Assembly (NCBI GenBank): GCA_025449435.1
Contig: JANWJO010000199.1
Span: 1-22,937 of the forward strand
Source: Chloroflexota bacterium
Lineage (GTDB): Bacteria; Chloroflexota; UBA4733
Length of the DNA stretch: 22,937 bases
Reading direction: 5' to 3'
Shown here: positions 1 to 8,052 of the stretch, in pieces
Layout of the letters: each line of letters starts with the position of its first letter
How positions within the stretch are numbered: the first letter of the stretch is position 1
Program-made: the position numbers and the translations under genes
Notes under the pieces: generated by a model
Databases searched by the model: none
Told to the model about the DNA's origin: nothing
The model's input: only the letters and a program-made list of their open reading frames with translations

Positions 1-67
1 GATACGCCGGTTCTGCGTGCGTTAAGCGCACCGCCAGGGCGTACGCCGGCGAATAGGGAGCATCGCC

Positions 68-832
68 ATGCCTGTCGTATGCCGCCGGCTGGAAGGGCGT
101 ATCGCCCTCGTCACCGGTGCGGCGCAGGGCCTTGGCGCAGCTATCGCCAACCGGCTGGCTTCTGAAGGGGCGAGCGTGGCGCTCCTGGATCTGCAAGAAG
201 AACGGGTGCACACGCTTGCTCGAGAAGTTGGCGGTAGCCACGCTGCCGCAACGCTCGGCCTGGTAGCCAGTGTCACGTCCCGTCCCCAGGTGACGGAGGC
301 CGTCCAAACGGCGCTGGCGCGTTTTGGCCAGATCGACATCCTCGTCAACTCGGCGGGCATCCTCCGGCTCAGTTCCATTCTCGACTGCACGGAGGGAGAA
401 TGGCAGCAGGTCCTCGACGTCAACCTCACCGGCACCTTCCTGATGTGCCAGGCCGTGCTACCCGGCATGGTGGAACGGCGCCATGGCCGCATCATCAACA
501 TCTCCTCGTCGGCCGGCAAAATTGGCGGCCTCCAGTCGGGCATCGCGTATAACACCGCTAAAGGCGGCATCTTGTCGTTTACCAAGTCGCTGGCGCGCCA
601 GTTCGCCCCCCAGGGCATCACCGCCAACGCTATTTGCCCCGGCACCGCCGATACTCCCATGGGCCATCAGTTCAACGACGCTCAATTGCGATCGCTCATC
701 GAGCGCATCCCTATGGGCCGGCTCGCATCCCCCACCGACATCGCCGCGGCGGTGGCCTATCTGGCCTCGGACGACGGCGGCTTCGTCACCGGCGAAATGC
801 TCGATGTGAGCGGTGGCATGGTGATGGATTGA
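68..832 (+). CDS. SDR-family NAD(P)-dependent oxidoreductase
   Basis: A 254-residue classical short-chain dehydrogenase, expected to oxidise or reduce a hydroxyl/keto group in the cytoplasm; the substrate cannot be read from the sequence. Visible motifs are the Rossmann glycine motif TGAAQGLG (residues 16-23), an acidic residue at the end of strand beta-2 (D41, usually favouring NAD over NADP), NSAG (94-97), the catalytic Asn in DVNL (N119), Ser within ISSSAG (about 146-148) and YNTAK (Y161, K165), then the PG motif at 191-192. The length is normal for the family. The ATG is supported by AGGGAG at 55-60, seven bases upstream. The 3' end overlaps the convergent MFS gene by 76 bp. Bases 1-67 may hold the end of an upstream gene, since stops lie in two frames at 23-25 and 54-56, but it cannot be identified. 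Confidence 0.93.
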   Translation: MPVVCRRLEGRIALVTGAAQGLGAAIANRLASEGASVALLDLQEERVHTLAREVGGSHAAATLGLVASVTSRPQVTEAVQTALARFGQIDILVNSAGILRLSSILDCTEGEWQQVLDVNLTGTFLMCQAVLPGMVERRHGRIINISSSAGKIGGLQSGIAYNTAKGGILSFTKSLARQFAPQGITANAICPGTADTPMGHQFNDAQLRSLIERIPMGRLASPTDIAAAVAYLASDDGGFVTGEMLDVSGGMVMD

Positions 833-2079
833 CCGCCGGCACTGGCCACGAGCACCGGCTTCCTGAGTACATGTTGCCGTGCCTGATGGAACAGTAATGG
901 CAGGCTCACCACCAAGCACACCAAGCCGCACACCAGGATCGACAGCGACACTCCCCACTCGTCGGCCGCTTTTCCCACGATCAGGCTGCCCACGGGGATG
1001 AGACCGGAGTTACCGACCACCCACACGCCCATGACGCTGCCCACGATTTCGTTGGGCACTGCCAGTTGCACAGAAGCGTTGGCAGTAGAAAGAAACGCGA
1101 TGGTTGAGAATCCCACAATGGCCAGCATCGGCAGGGCCACGGCGGGCGCTGAGGTTGCGCCGAAGCCCACCAGACCGAGTCCAGCTACACCGAGCATGAC
1201 GAACATCGCCACATCTGGTCGCCGCGCCACCCAGCGCTGGCCGCTCACCACCGCGCCCAGGATGGCACCGATGCCCACGGCACCCAGTTCGTAGCCGTAA
1301 CCAGTTGGTCCAATCTTGAGCACGATGGCCGCGAAGGCCGGCAAGAACGTCTGGTAGGACGAGCCAAAGATGGCGATCACCGCGGTGACTAAGAGCACGT
1401 TGCGCACGTCCACGTGCTGCCAGGAGTAGCTGAAGCCGCGCGTCACCATATCCTTCCAGCGCAAGGCACGGGAGCGTGCCTCTGGTGCTACATGAATGAA
1501 CAACAGCGCCGTCATCACGCCGAGTGTCGAGGCGCTGCCGATGATCAGGCAGGGTGCTGGGCCGAACTGCGCCAGCACCGCCCCACCCAGGGCCGGACCC
1601 AGCACGCGGGTGAGGTTGAAGCGGGCCGAGTTGGTGGCAACGGCGTTGCGCAGGTGTTCCGGCCCCACCAGGTCTTTGATAAACGCCGACCAAGCGGGCC
1701 ACATGAACGCATTGGCCAGTCCTGTCACCAGCGCGGTTATCATCAGTGCAGGAATGGTCAATCGGTCCAACACCGCCAGCACGGCCAGGCCGCTAGAAGC
1801 CAGGAAGCTGATGAACTGCGTGAGCAGGAGCAGCTTGCGCCGGTCAATCCGGTCTGACACTGCCCCGCCCACCGCGCCCAGCACCAGCAGCGGCGCCATC
1901 TGGGCGAAGTTGGCCACACCGAGCAGGAAGTCAGAATTGCCTAGCTGGAGCACCAACCAGCCGAAGGCGACGGTCAGCAGCCAGGACCCAAGCCCCGACA
2001 CGAACGAGCCGCCCAAGAACAAGCCATAGTTCCTGTTGATGACGGCGCTAGCCAGCGACTCGCGCATACGGTTGAACAT
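757..2079 (-). CDS. MFS transporter (MFS_3 / EntS-like exporter)
   Basis: A 440-residue major facilitator protein with about 12 hydrophobic segments, an integral membrane proton-coupled transporter. The cytoplasmic loop 2-3 motif is clear (GGAVSDRIDRRKL, near residues 70-83), and the overall sequence resembles the MFS_3 group of small-molecule exporters such as EntS and macrolide efflux-type proteins. The substrate is unknown. The start is ATG at 2079; no Shine-Dalgarno is visible, and a TATACT box ends 8 bases before it, so the transcript may be leaderless. After the last membrane segment a Ser/Pro-rich tail of some 30 residues continues antisense into the SDR gene; that tail is poorly constrained and may be non-essential. 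It is not part of the plsX operon by spacing (72 bp gap with a hairpin). Confidence 0.9.
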   Translation of the reverse strand: MFNRMRESLASAVINRNYGLFLGGSFVSGLGSWLLTVAFGWLVLQLGNSDFLLGVANFAQMAPLLVLGAVGGAVSDRIDRRKLLLLTQFISFLASSGLAVLAVLDRLTIPALMITALVTGLANAFMWPAWSAFIKDLVGPEHLRNAVATNSARFNLTRVLGPALGGAVLAQFGPAPCLIIGSASTLGVMTALLFIHVAPEARSRALRWKDMVTRGFSYSWQHVDVRNVLLVTAVIAIFGSSYQTFLPAFAAIVLKIGPTGYGYELGAVGIGAILGAVVSGQRWVARRPDVAMFVMLGVAGLGLVGFGATSAPAVALPMLAIVGFSTIAFLSTANASVQLAVPNEIVGSVMGVWVVGNSGLIPVGSLIVGKAADEWGVSLSILVCGLVCLVVSLPLLFHQARQHVLRKPVLVASAGGQSITMPPLTSSISPVTKPPSSEAR

Positions 2080-2087
2080 GGCTGTGA

Positions 2088-2093
2088 AGTATA
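2088..2093 (-). promoter_or_regulatory. Candidate -10 box of the MFS gene
   Basis: On the minus strand TATACT (5 of 6 matches to TATAAT) ends 8 bases before the ATG at 2079. Transcription starting the usual 6-8 bases downstream would begin at or just before the start codon. No convincing -35 hexamer is seen 16-18 bases upstream, so this is tentative. Confidence 0.35.
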
Positions 2094-2107
2094 GCTAGGG
2101 GAGTGGT

Positions 2108-2133
2108 GACGAGGGAGGCGCTCCCTGCTCGTC
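2108..2133. repeat. Inverted repeat between plsX and the MFS gene
   Basis: An interrupted hairpin: outer arms GACGA/TCGTC, a 3-base bulge on one side, inner arms GGGAG/CTCCC and a 3-base loop. It lies just after the plsX stop and just before the MFS promoter. It may act as a Rho-independent-like barrier or RNA end-stabiliser for plsX, although no T-run follows on the minus strand; an operator role for the MFS gene is the alternative. Confidence 0.4.
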
Positions 2134-2151
2134 AGCTTCTGGCGCGACCGC

Positions 2152-3174
2152 TCAGCCGTCCTCTATCTTGTCCCCAGCGGAGGCCGGCGTGCGCGTTAGC
2201 TCGGCCTGGAAGGCAGCGGCATCGCGTGCGTTGCGCAACGCATTGCGAATAGCCCGTGGCGTGGACCTACCGTGCGCTACGATCGCCACGCCATTGAGCC
2301 CTACCAGTGGTGCGCCGCCGTACTCAGCGTAGTCGAACTGCCGGCCGATGCGCCGGAAGGCAGGGCGTAAGCCAGCGGCCAGCAGCTTGTTCACGATGTT
2401 CGCGGTGAGTTCGGCGCGGATACGACCGACTACAAACTCGCCAACACCTTCAGCGGTCTTGATGAGCACATTGCCGGCGAAGCCGTCGCACACCACCACG
2501 TCGAAGTCGCCACTGGTGACATCTTTGCCCTCGACGTTGCCCACAAAGTTGAGTCCGCTGGCCTTGAGCAATTGGTGAGCCCCCTGGATAACCAGCGGCC
2601 CCTTTTCCGGCTCCTCGCCGTTGGACAGTAGGCCGATGCGTGGATTGGGCCGCCGCATCACTCGTTGGGCGTACCGGCTACCCAACTGGCCAAACTCCAA
2701 CAGGTTGTTCGGCTTTACCTCAGCGTTGGCACCCACATCCAGCAGCAAGACCGGCTGTTTCACCGTGGGGAACAGCGTGGCGATGGCCGGCCGGTCCACA
2801 CCGGGCAGCCTGCCCAACGTCAGCAACGCCACGCCAAAGAAGGCGCCGCTGTTGCCAGCGGACACGGCAGCAACGGCCCGCCCGTCTTTCACCAGCCGGC
2901 ACGCCACGTGCATGGAGGAGTCGCGCTTGTGGCGCACGGCTGCTGCCGCATGCTCGCTCATGCCGATGGTTTCGCTGGCATGGACGATACGTACCTCCTC
3001 GCCGTGATATTCCTGGGCGGCCAGGAGCGCTCGCAAAGCCGGCTCATCGCCCGTAAGTAGCACGTGGATACCAAGATCGCGAGCGGCCAGGATGGCCCCC
3101 AGAACCGTCGCGGTGGGCGCGTTATCGCCACCCATGGCGTCGAGCGCGATAACCGCTGGCGTGTTGGTCGTCAC
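2152..3174 (-). CDS. plsX: Phosphate acyltransferase PlsX
   Basis: PlsX makes acyl-phosphate from acyl-ACP and phosphate, the first step of the PlsX/PlsY route to phosphatidic acid, at the inner face of the membrane. The family hallmark IALDAMGGDNAP lies at residues 9-20, followed by SAGNSGAF, LLDVGANAE, GLLSNGEE and a C-terminal YGGAPLVGLNG-type segment. With the GTG start at 3174 the protein has 340 residues, the usual size. An in-frame ATG at 3297 would add 41 residues with no family similarity and cross the neighbouring divergent gene's start, so I reject it. The GTG has no Shine-Dalgarno but sits immediately after a good promoter, so a leaderless mRNA is likely. No rpmF or fab genes adjoin it. 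Confidence 0.95.
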   Translation of the reverse strand: MTTNTPAVIALDAMGGDNAPTATVLGAILAARDLGIHVLLTGDEPALRALLAAQEYHGEEVRIVHASETIGMSEHAAAAVRHKRDSSMHVACRLVKDGRAVAAVSAGNSGAFFGVALLTLGRLPGVDRPAIATLFPTVKQPVLLLDVGANAEVKPNNLLEFGQLGSRYAQRVMRRPNPRIGLLSNGEEPEKGPLVIQGAHQLLKASGLNFVGNVEGKDVTSGDFDVVVCDGFAGNVLIKTAEGVGEFVVGRIRAELTANIVNKLLAAGLRPAFRRIGRQFDYAEYGGAPLVGLNGVAIVAHGRSTPRAIRNALRNARDAAAFQAELTRTPASAGDKIEDG

Positions 3175-3181
3175 GTCAGCG

Positions 3182-3210
3182 ATGATAGCGCACTGGTGAT
3201 CGCTGTACAA
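3182..3210 (-). promoter_or_regulatory. Sigma-70-type promoter of plsX (leaderless)
   Basis: Minus strand: TTGTAC (3210-3205), 17-base spacer, TATCAT (3187-3182; 5 of 6 to consensus). The GTG start codon begins at 3174, seven bases past the -10, where transcription would start. The spacing is optimal, which supports both the promoter and the chosen start. Confidence 0.5.
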
Positions 3211-3211
3211 T
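3206..3211 (+). promoter_or_regulatory. Candidate -10 box for the 3285-6438 operon
   Basis: TACAAT on the plus strand (5 of 6) overlaps the plsX -35 element read on the other strand, so the two divergent promoters would compete for the same DNA. No good -35 hexamer is visible 16-18 bases upstream. The leader to the ATG at 3285 would be about 67 bases. Confidence 0.35.
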
Positions 3212-3284
3212 GCCAGCGGCAACCGGCCCAACGCGACCACTGCCACCTGGTGAAACCGCTGGCCGGGCAGAAGGGACAGCCACC

Positions 3285-3491
3285 ATGGCCAATTCACGTC
3301 CTGCGCCCCGTCGCTGGCTTTGTGAGACGTGGGAAGAGCGCGACGCTCTGGTGCGACGGTACGGCAAGGACCGGCTGCGCATCACCGTGATCGAGGAGAT
3401 CGACGACTTTGACATCATGACCATCAAGTACCAGGTGGAAGAACTGCCGTCTCCAGAAGCACCATCTGGAAACAGCCAGCCGCCCCGGTGA
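3285..3491 (+). CDS. Small protein of unknown function (68 aa)
   Basis: I do not recognise this family. The ATG at 3285 has AAGGGA at 3271-3276, eight bases upstream, which is better than the in-frame ATG at 3210. The product is small and charged: a basic N-terminus (about residues 1-10), a WEERDALVRRYGKDR helix-like stretch, then a beta-type stretch LRITVIEEIDD and IKYQVEEL, and a Pro/Ser-rich tail. There is no signal peptide, membrane segment or Cys pair. Its TGA overlaps the GTG of the DUF192 gene (GTGA, 3488-3491), so the two are translationally coupled. A fold of about 50 residues with an unstructured tail is my reading; the function is unknown. Confidence 0.75.
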   Translation: MANSRPAPRRWLCETWEERDALVRRYGKDRLRITVIEEIDDFDIMTIKYQVEELPSPEAPSGNSQPPR

Positions 3492-4147
3492 TCGCCCCAC
3501 GGCTCGTGCCTGCCATCGTCGCCTGCTTCCTCGCAACCGGCATGGCCGCCAGCCCTCACGTTAGCTTGCCAGCGTGGGTCGTCACAACCGGCGCAACGGC
3601 GCAATGGTCCGGTACCGACGCACACGCCGTCGATTTCGGGCAGCTCGCCGCCGGATCAGCACTGGTGCTGTTGAGTCGTAGCAGTGATCGTTCGCTGGTG
3701 TTCAATCCGGTGACCCAAGACATCGCGTACGTGTCCTCACCTGCGCTGGAGGACGGCACCCCGCCGTACGCTTCGGCCATTCTATTGAGCCTAAGTGGTC
3801 AGGATCGGGTGGTACACGTCGCGATCGCCGCCACATTGGAGCAGCAAACGCGCGGCCTCATGGGCCGAACATTGCTCGGCGGCAACGACGGCATGCTGTT
3901 TGTGTTTGACCAAGACACTACCGATGCCTTCTGGATGAAGGACACGCCGTTGCCGTTGTCGATTGCCTTTGTGCAAGCTGATGGCACGGTCGTGGCGGTG
4001 CAAGACATGGCGGCAGAGTCTGACGACTTGCACACATCGCCGGCGCCGTACCGCTATGCGTTGGAGGTCAACCAGGGCTATTTTGCGGCTATTGGCTTCG
4101 GTAGCGGTGCGCACCTGGTGGTATCGTTGCCTCCGCCGGCCGGGTGA
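3488..4147 (+). CDS. Secreted DUF192 family protein
   Basis: A 219-residue protein starting with GTG in a 4-bp overlap with the upstream gene. Residues 1-22 look like a signal peptide (hydrophobic VPAIVACFLATGMA, cleavage near AAS), so it is probably exported. Residues 110-212 form a DUF192 domain with its usual signatures: TRGLMGR (121-127), GMLFVF (135-140), FWMKDTPLPLSIAF (148-161) and YRYALEVNQGYF (188-199). DUF192 is a small beta-rich domain of unknown biochemical role. The stretch at residues 30-105 is extra to the domain and I do not recognise it. The stop lies 19 bases before the sulfatase-like gene. Confidence 0.85.
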   Translation: MIAPRLVPAIVACFLATGMAASPHVSLPAWVVTTGATAQWSGTDAHAVDFGQLAAGSALVLLSRSSDRSLVFNPVTQDIAYVSSPALEDGTPPYASAILLSLSGQDRVVHVAIAATLEQQTRGLMGRTLLGGNDGMLFVFDQDTTDAFWMKDTPLPLSIAFVQADGTVVAVQDMAAESDDLHTSPAPYRYALEVNQGYFAAIGFGSGAHLVVSLPPPAG

Positions 4148-4166
4148 ACGGAGAGGGTACTGGCTC

Positions 4167-5579
4167 ATGAACGTCGTGCTCATCGCGCTGGATACGCAGC
4201 GCGCGGATCGCTTGGGGTGTTATGGCTACCAGCGTCACATCAGCCCATTCATCGATAGTCTGGCCCATGGCGGCACGCTGTTCGAGCAGTGTTACGCGCC
4301 CAACATTCCCACCCACCCCAGCTTCACCACCATGCTCACTGGCAAGGAGGCGATCACCCACAACATCGTGAATATCGGCGGACGTGTGCCGCCGGCCGAG
4401 GGCGTTAAGCTGCTCGCCGAGCTACTCGCTGAGCATGGCTATTTCACGGCCGCTGTGGACAATATGAAGCGACACTTCCCGCGCGGCTTCCAGTTGTATC
4501 AGGACTACGCTTGGGATCGTGCAGTGCCCGGCGTGCTGCGCAAGGCAGAAACAGTCACTAACGCCGTCCTGCCCACGCTTGACACCATCGCCGGGCAGAA
4601 CAGGCCTTTCTTCCTGTTTATTCACTATTGGGACCCGCACACTCCCTACTTGCCACCGGCGCCGTACGCCAACCTGTTCTACCCTCCGTCGCGGAACCCT
4701 CGCGATCAGCGCCACACCAGCATGGACAAAGTGTGGGCGTTTGAACCGTTCCGCTGGTACTTCCACGAGTGGATGCCCGGCGTCACCGACACTGAATACG
4801 TCAACAGCTTGTACGATGGCGAAGTGGCGTATATGGATCAGCACCTCCGGCCGGTGTTCAGCCATCTGCGCAGGTTGGGGCTGGATCGTGACACGGTCGT
4901 CATGATCACCGCCGACCACGGCGAGGTGCTCGATGAGCACGAGGGGTACTATGACCACCACGGTCTGTACGAATGCAACGTCCACGTGCCCTTAATCATA
5001 TGGGCGCCTGGCCTGGTGCCAGCCGGGAGGCGCGTGCGCGGACGGGTGGAGAACCTCGACATTACGCCAACTATCCTCGACTTGTGCGGCGTGGCTAGCG
5101 GAGAGGCGCTGGAAGGCGTGAGCTTGTTGCCCAGCTTGTTCGGCCTGCGCGACGGCAACTACGACGACATGTTCTTTAGCGAAGCCACCTGGCAGGTCAA
5201 GCGCGCGGTACGCAGCGGCCGCTACAAGCTCATCAAGATGCTCCAACCCAGCTTTCACACCGGAGCGACCGACTTTGAGCTGTATGACGTGGAAGCCGAC
5301 CCGAATGAGCAGCATAACCTAGCCGGTGACCTGCCGAACACGGTGCAGGAACTTGACGCCAAAATTGATGCCTACGTGGCGCGCCGCCTCATCGAGACAG
5401 GCCGTGCCGTTGATCCGCTCATCGAGCAAGGTCAGTGCGCTTCCTGGATCGGCAAGCAGCCGGAATCCGATGCTGAACGCGCAAACTATGGCCGCCACTG
5501 GCAGGGCGCCATGGCGGAAGGCACGCCAGCAGCCACCATTCCCGATCCGTCAGTACTCAACGCCGGTGAGCGCCAGTAA
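4167..5579 (+). CDS. Sulfatase-fold (alkaline phosphatase superfamily) hydrolase, Thr-type
   Basis: A 470-residue sulfatase-domain protein. The N-terminal metal motif is at residues 7-21 (ALDTQRADRLGCYGY), the nucleophile region at 48-59 (PTHPSFTTMLTG), HYWDPHTPY at 153-161 and the second metal pair in TADHGE (D250, H251). In true sulfatases the nucleophile site reads C/S-x-P-S-R and the Cys or Ser is converted to formylglycine; here it reads T49-H-P-S-F, so formylglycine cannot form. Thr nucleophiles are known in this superfamily for phosphodiesterases and phosphotransferases, so a phospho-ester substrate is more likely than a sulfate ester. No signal peptide is seen. The ATG at 4167 has GGAGAGG at 4150-4156. 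A longer in-frame ORF from 3963 is out-of-frame overlap with DUF192 and is rejected. Confidence 0.9.
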   Translation: MNVVLIALDTQRADRLGCYGYQRHISPFIDSLAHGGTLFEQCYAPNIPTHPSFTTMLTGKEAITHNIVNIGGRVPPAEGVKLLAELLAEHGYFTAAVDNMKRHFPRGFQLYQDYAWDRAVPGVLRKAETVTNAVLPTLDTIAGQNRPFFLFIHYWDPHTPYLPPAPYANLFYPPSRNPRDQRHTSMDKVWAFEPFRWYFHEWMPGVTDTEYVNSLYDGEVAYMDQHLRPVFSHLRRLGLDRDTVVMITADHGEVLDEHEGYYDHHGLYECNVHVPLIIWAPGLVPAGRRVRGRVENLDITPTILDLCGVASGEALEGVSLLPSLFGLRDGNYDDMFFSEATWQVKRAVRSGRYKLIKMLQPSFHTGATDFELYDVEADPNEQHNLAGDLPNTVQELDAKIDAYVARRLIETGRAVDPLIEQGQCASWIGKQPESDAERANYGRHWQGAMAEGTPAATIPDPSVLNAGERQ

Positions 5580-5580
5580 C

Positions 5581-6434
5581 GTGGAGCAACGCACCGAAAA
5601 ACTCGACTTGCATACGCACACCACCTGGTCCAGTGGCTTCAGCCAGCCAGTGGAGTTGGTGCGGCTGGCCAGTAAAGAAGAAGTGTCCACGCTGGCCATC
5701 ACCGACCACCACGCTCTCGGTGGGTACCGCGAAGCACAGCCAGCGGCCGAGCGGCTGCACATGTGCCTGATTCCGGCGATCGAGCTCGATTGCCGCAGTG
5801 AGGACCGCCGGGTCGACTTGCTCGGCTATTGGATCGACCCTGAGTATGCCCAGCTTCAGGAGTTCTTGCGCCAGTATCGCGGCAGCGTCGGGTGGATGAT
5901 GCGGGATCGTGCCTTCTTGGGCGCGGTGTTCGGCGCCCACGGCATCGCCTACAATGAGGCAGCGTTCCACGAATTTGCTGGTACCGACGAGCCGACCTAT
6001 CCGATGCTGGTCGAGTACCTGGTCGCCGCTGGCTGGGGAAGGTCACTCGGGCAGGTGTTCGGCTCCTTGAAGCAGCTTTCGCTCAGTGGGTCACTGCCTC
6101 GCATCAAGCGCACGGACCCGCCGGTCGAGCTAGCCTCCCAGGTGTTACGCGCCGCAGGCGGAGTGGTGGTGCTCGCTCATCCCGCGCTCATCCGTGACGA
6201 CGACGTGGTCCGGCACATTGCCGCCTCAGGGCATGTGGATGCAATCGAGTCACCGTATACCAGCTACTGGACCGGCGGTGACGACAAGAACGCGGCCTAC
6301 GCGCGTCTAGCCGGCGAATTTGGCCTGGCTACGTCCGGCGGATCCGACTTCCACGCGTATCCACACACCGACGCCACGTTGGGTGTGGAACTGCCCGTTG
6401 ACGTTCTGACAGCGCTACGAGCGAGGCGTCGCGC

Positions 6435-6438
<4 letters not shown>
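5581..6438 (+). CDS. PHP-domain metal-dependent phosphoesterase
   Basis: A 285-residue PHP protein of the TrpH/RnaAM type (families acting on nucleoside 3',5'-bisphosphates or RNA 5' ends). The metal ligands are all visible: DLHTH (H11, H13), TDHH in the next strand, an Glu after it (AIELD), LAHPAL, and GGSDFHA near the C-terminus. The start is uncertain: GTG at 5581 follows the sulfatase TAA by one base and has GGTGAG at 5565-5570; GTG at 5566 would add five residues and overlap the upstream gene. It ends the operon. Its TAG overlaps the sigma factor gene's TAG on the opposite strand within CTAG (6435-6438). The pairing with a likely phospho-hydrolase suggests related chemistry, but that is inference. 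Confidence 0.88.
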
Positions 6439-7643
<1,205 letters not shown>

Positions 7644-7686
7644 GCGCCTTTGCCCCCTCTGCGTTGTTACTTGAAAAGGCTATCGC

Positions 7687-7701
7687 CGCACGAAAAGTGC
7701 G
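7687..7701. repeat. Small hairpin in the sigma factor 5' leader
   Basis: CGCAC-GAAAA-GTGCG, a perfect 5-bp stem with a 5-base loop. It lies in the predicted 5' untranslated RNA of the sigma gene and also upstream of the Cys-rich micro-ORF on the other strand. Its role is unknown. Confidence 0.35.
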
Positions 7702-7754
7702 AATCTTCTGCTTGAATCCCCCAAGGTGCCCAGTGAAAACCATTCCTGAGGCGA

Positions 7755-7784
7755 ACTGTACCCTGGAGGTAAAGCGTATGTCAA
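7755..7784 (-). promoter_or_regulatory. Sigma-70-type promoter of the sigma factor gene
   Basis: Minus strand: a perfect TTGACA at 7784-7779, an 18-base spacer, and TACAGT at 7760-7755 (4 of 6). Transcription would start near 7748, giving a leader of about 105 bases. This is the best -35 match in the window. On the opposite strand the spacer contains the ribosome binding site of the micro-ORF at 7778. Confidence 0.55.
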
Positions 7785-7867
7785 CCATGTATCAAATTCC
7801 CGGCATCGCGATTCCTCCTGGAAGGAACGGGTTCGTGCGCGCCGAGCCCTGCTGTTGCAGCTCGTAG
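7778..7867 (+). CDS. Candidate 29-residue Cys-rich peptide
   Basis: A 29-codon ORF starting ATG at 7778 with a near-perfect Shine-Dalgarno GGAGGT at 7765-7770, seven bases upstream. The peptide begins MSTMYQIPGIAIPPG and ends EPCCCSS before TAG; the three consecutive Cys codons are TGC TGT TGC. I do not recognise it. It could be a leader peptide whose translation senses cysteine supply, a ribosomally made precursor peptide, or chance. Against it: no clear promoter on this strand, and overlap with the sigma gene promoter. No peptide-modifying enzymes are visible nearby. An in-frame upstream ATG (7664) has no ribosome site. The last codons lie in a hairpin (7847-7875). Confidence 0.4.
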   Translation: MSTMYQIPGIAIPPGRNGFVRAEPCCCSS

Positions 7868-7875
7868 CAGCGGGG
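7847..7875 (+). repeat. Hairpin spanning the end of the micro-ORF
   Basis: CCCTGCTG (7847-7854) pairs with CAGCGGGG (7868-7875), eight pairs including one G-U, loop 13 bases. The left arm encodes the Pro-Cys-Cys end of the peptide and the right arm starts at the base after its TAG. Only a weak run of pyrimidines follows, so a classical terminator is doubtful. Confidence 0.4.
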
Positions 7876-7911
7876 TGTGCCCTTTCGACCCATGCTGTGG
7901 TGCCGGTTGTA

Positions 7912-7920
7912 TGATATAGT
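7912..7920 (+). promoter_or_regulatory. Extended -10 promoter of the nan-like operon
   Basis: TGATATAGT fits the extended -10 pattern TGnTATAAT with one mismatch, a promoter type that can work without a -35 box; none is seen here. An overlapping TATGAT lies at 7910-7915. Transcription would start near 7927, after the in-frame ATG at 7921, which argues for translation from the GTG at 8053 and a leader of about 126 bases. A GGGCG/CGCCC hairpin (7984-7999) lies in that leader. Confidence 0.45.
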
Positions 7921-8052
7921 ATGTCCGACAGGGCGGCTGCACCATGTTCTGGCAGATCAGCTATGGAGCGCGGTTCGCTCTCTGGGCGAGCAAACGCCCG
8001 CACACGCGTGGGCCTGCCCTTCCCGGCAACTGGCCCTGAAGGAGAAGTCGCA

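Noticed and set aside
1..56. Possible 3' end of an upstream gene
   Set aside because: Two frames end with stops at 23-25 and 54-56, but 18 codons or fewer do not allow a choice or an identity.
3963..4166. 68-codon N-terminal extension of the sulfatase-like gene
   Set aside because: It overlaps the DUF192 domain out of frame, is Arg/Cys/Trp-rich shadow sequence, and the ATG at 4167 has its own ribosome site.
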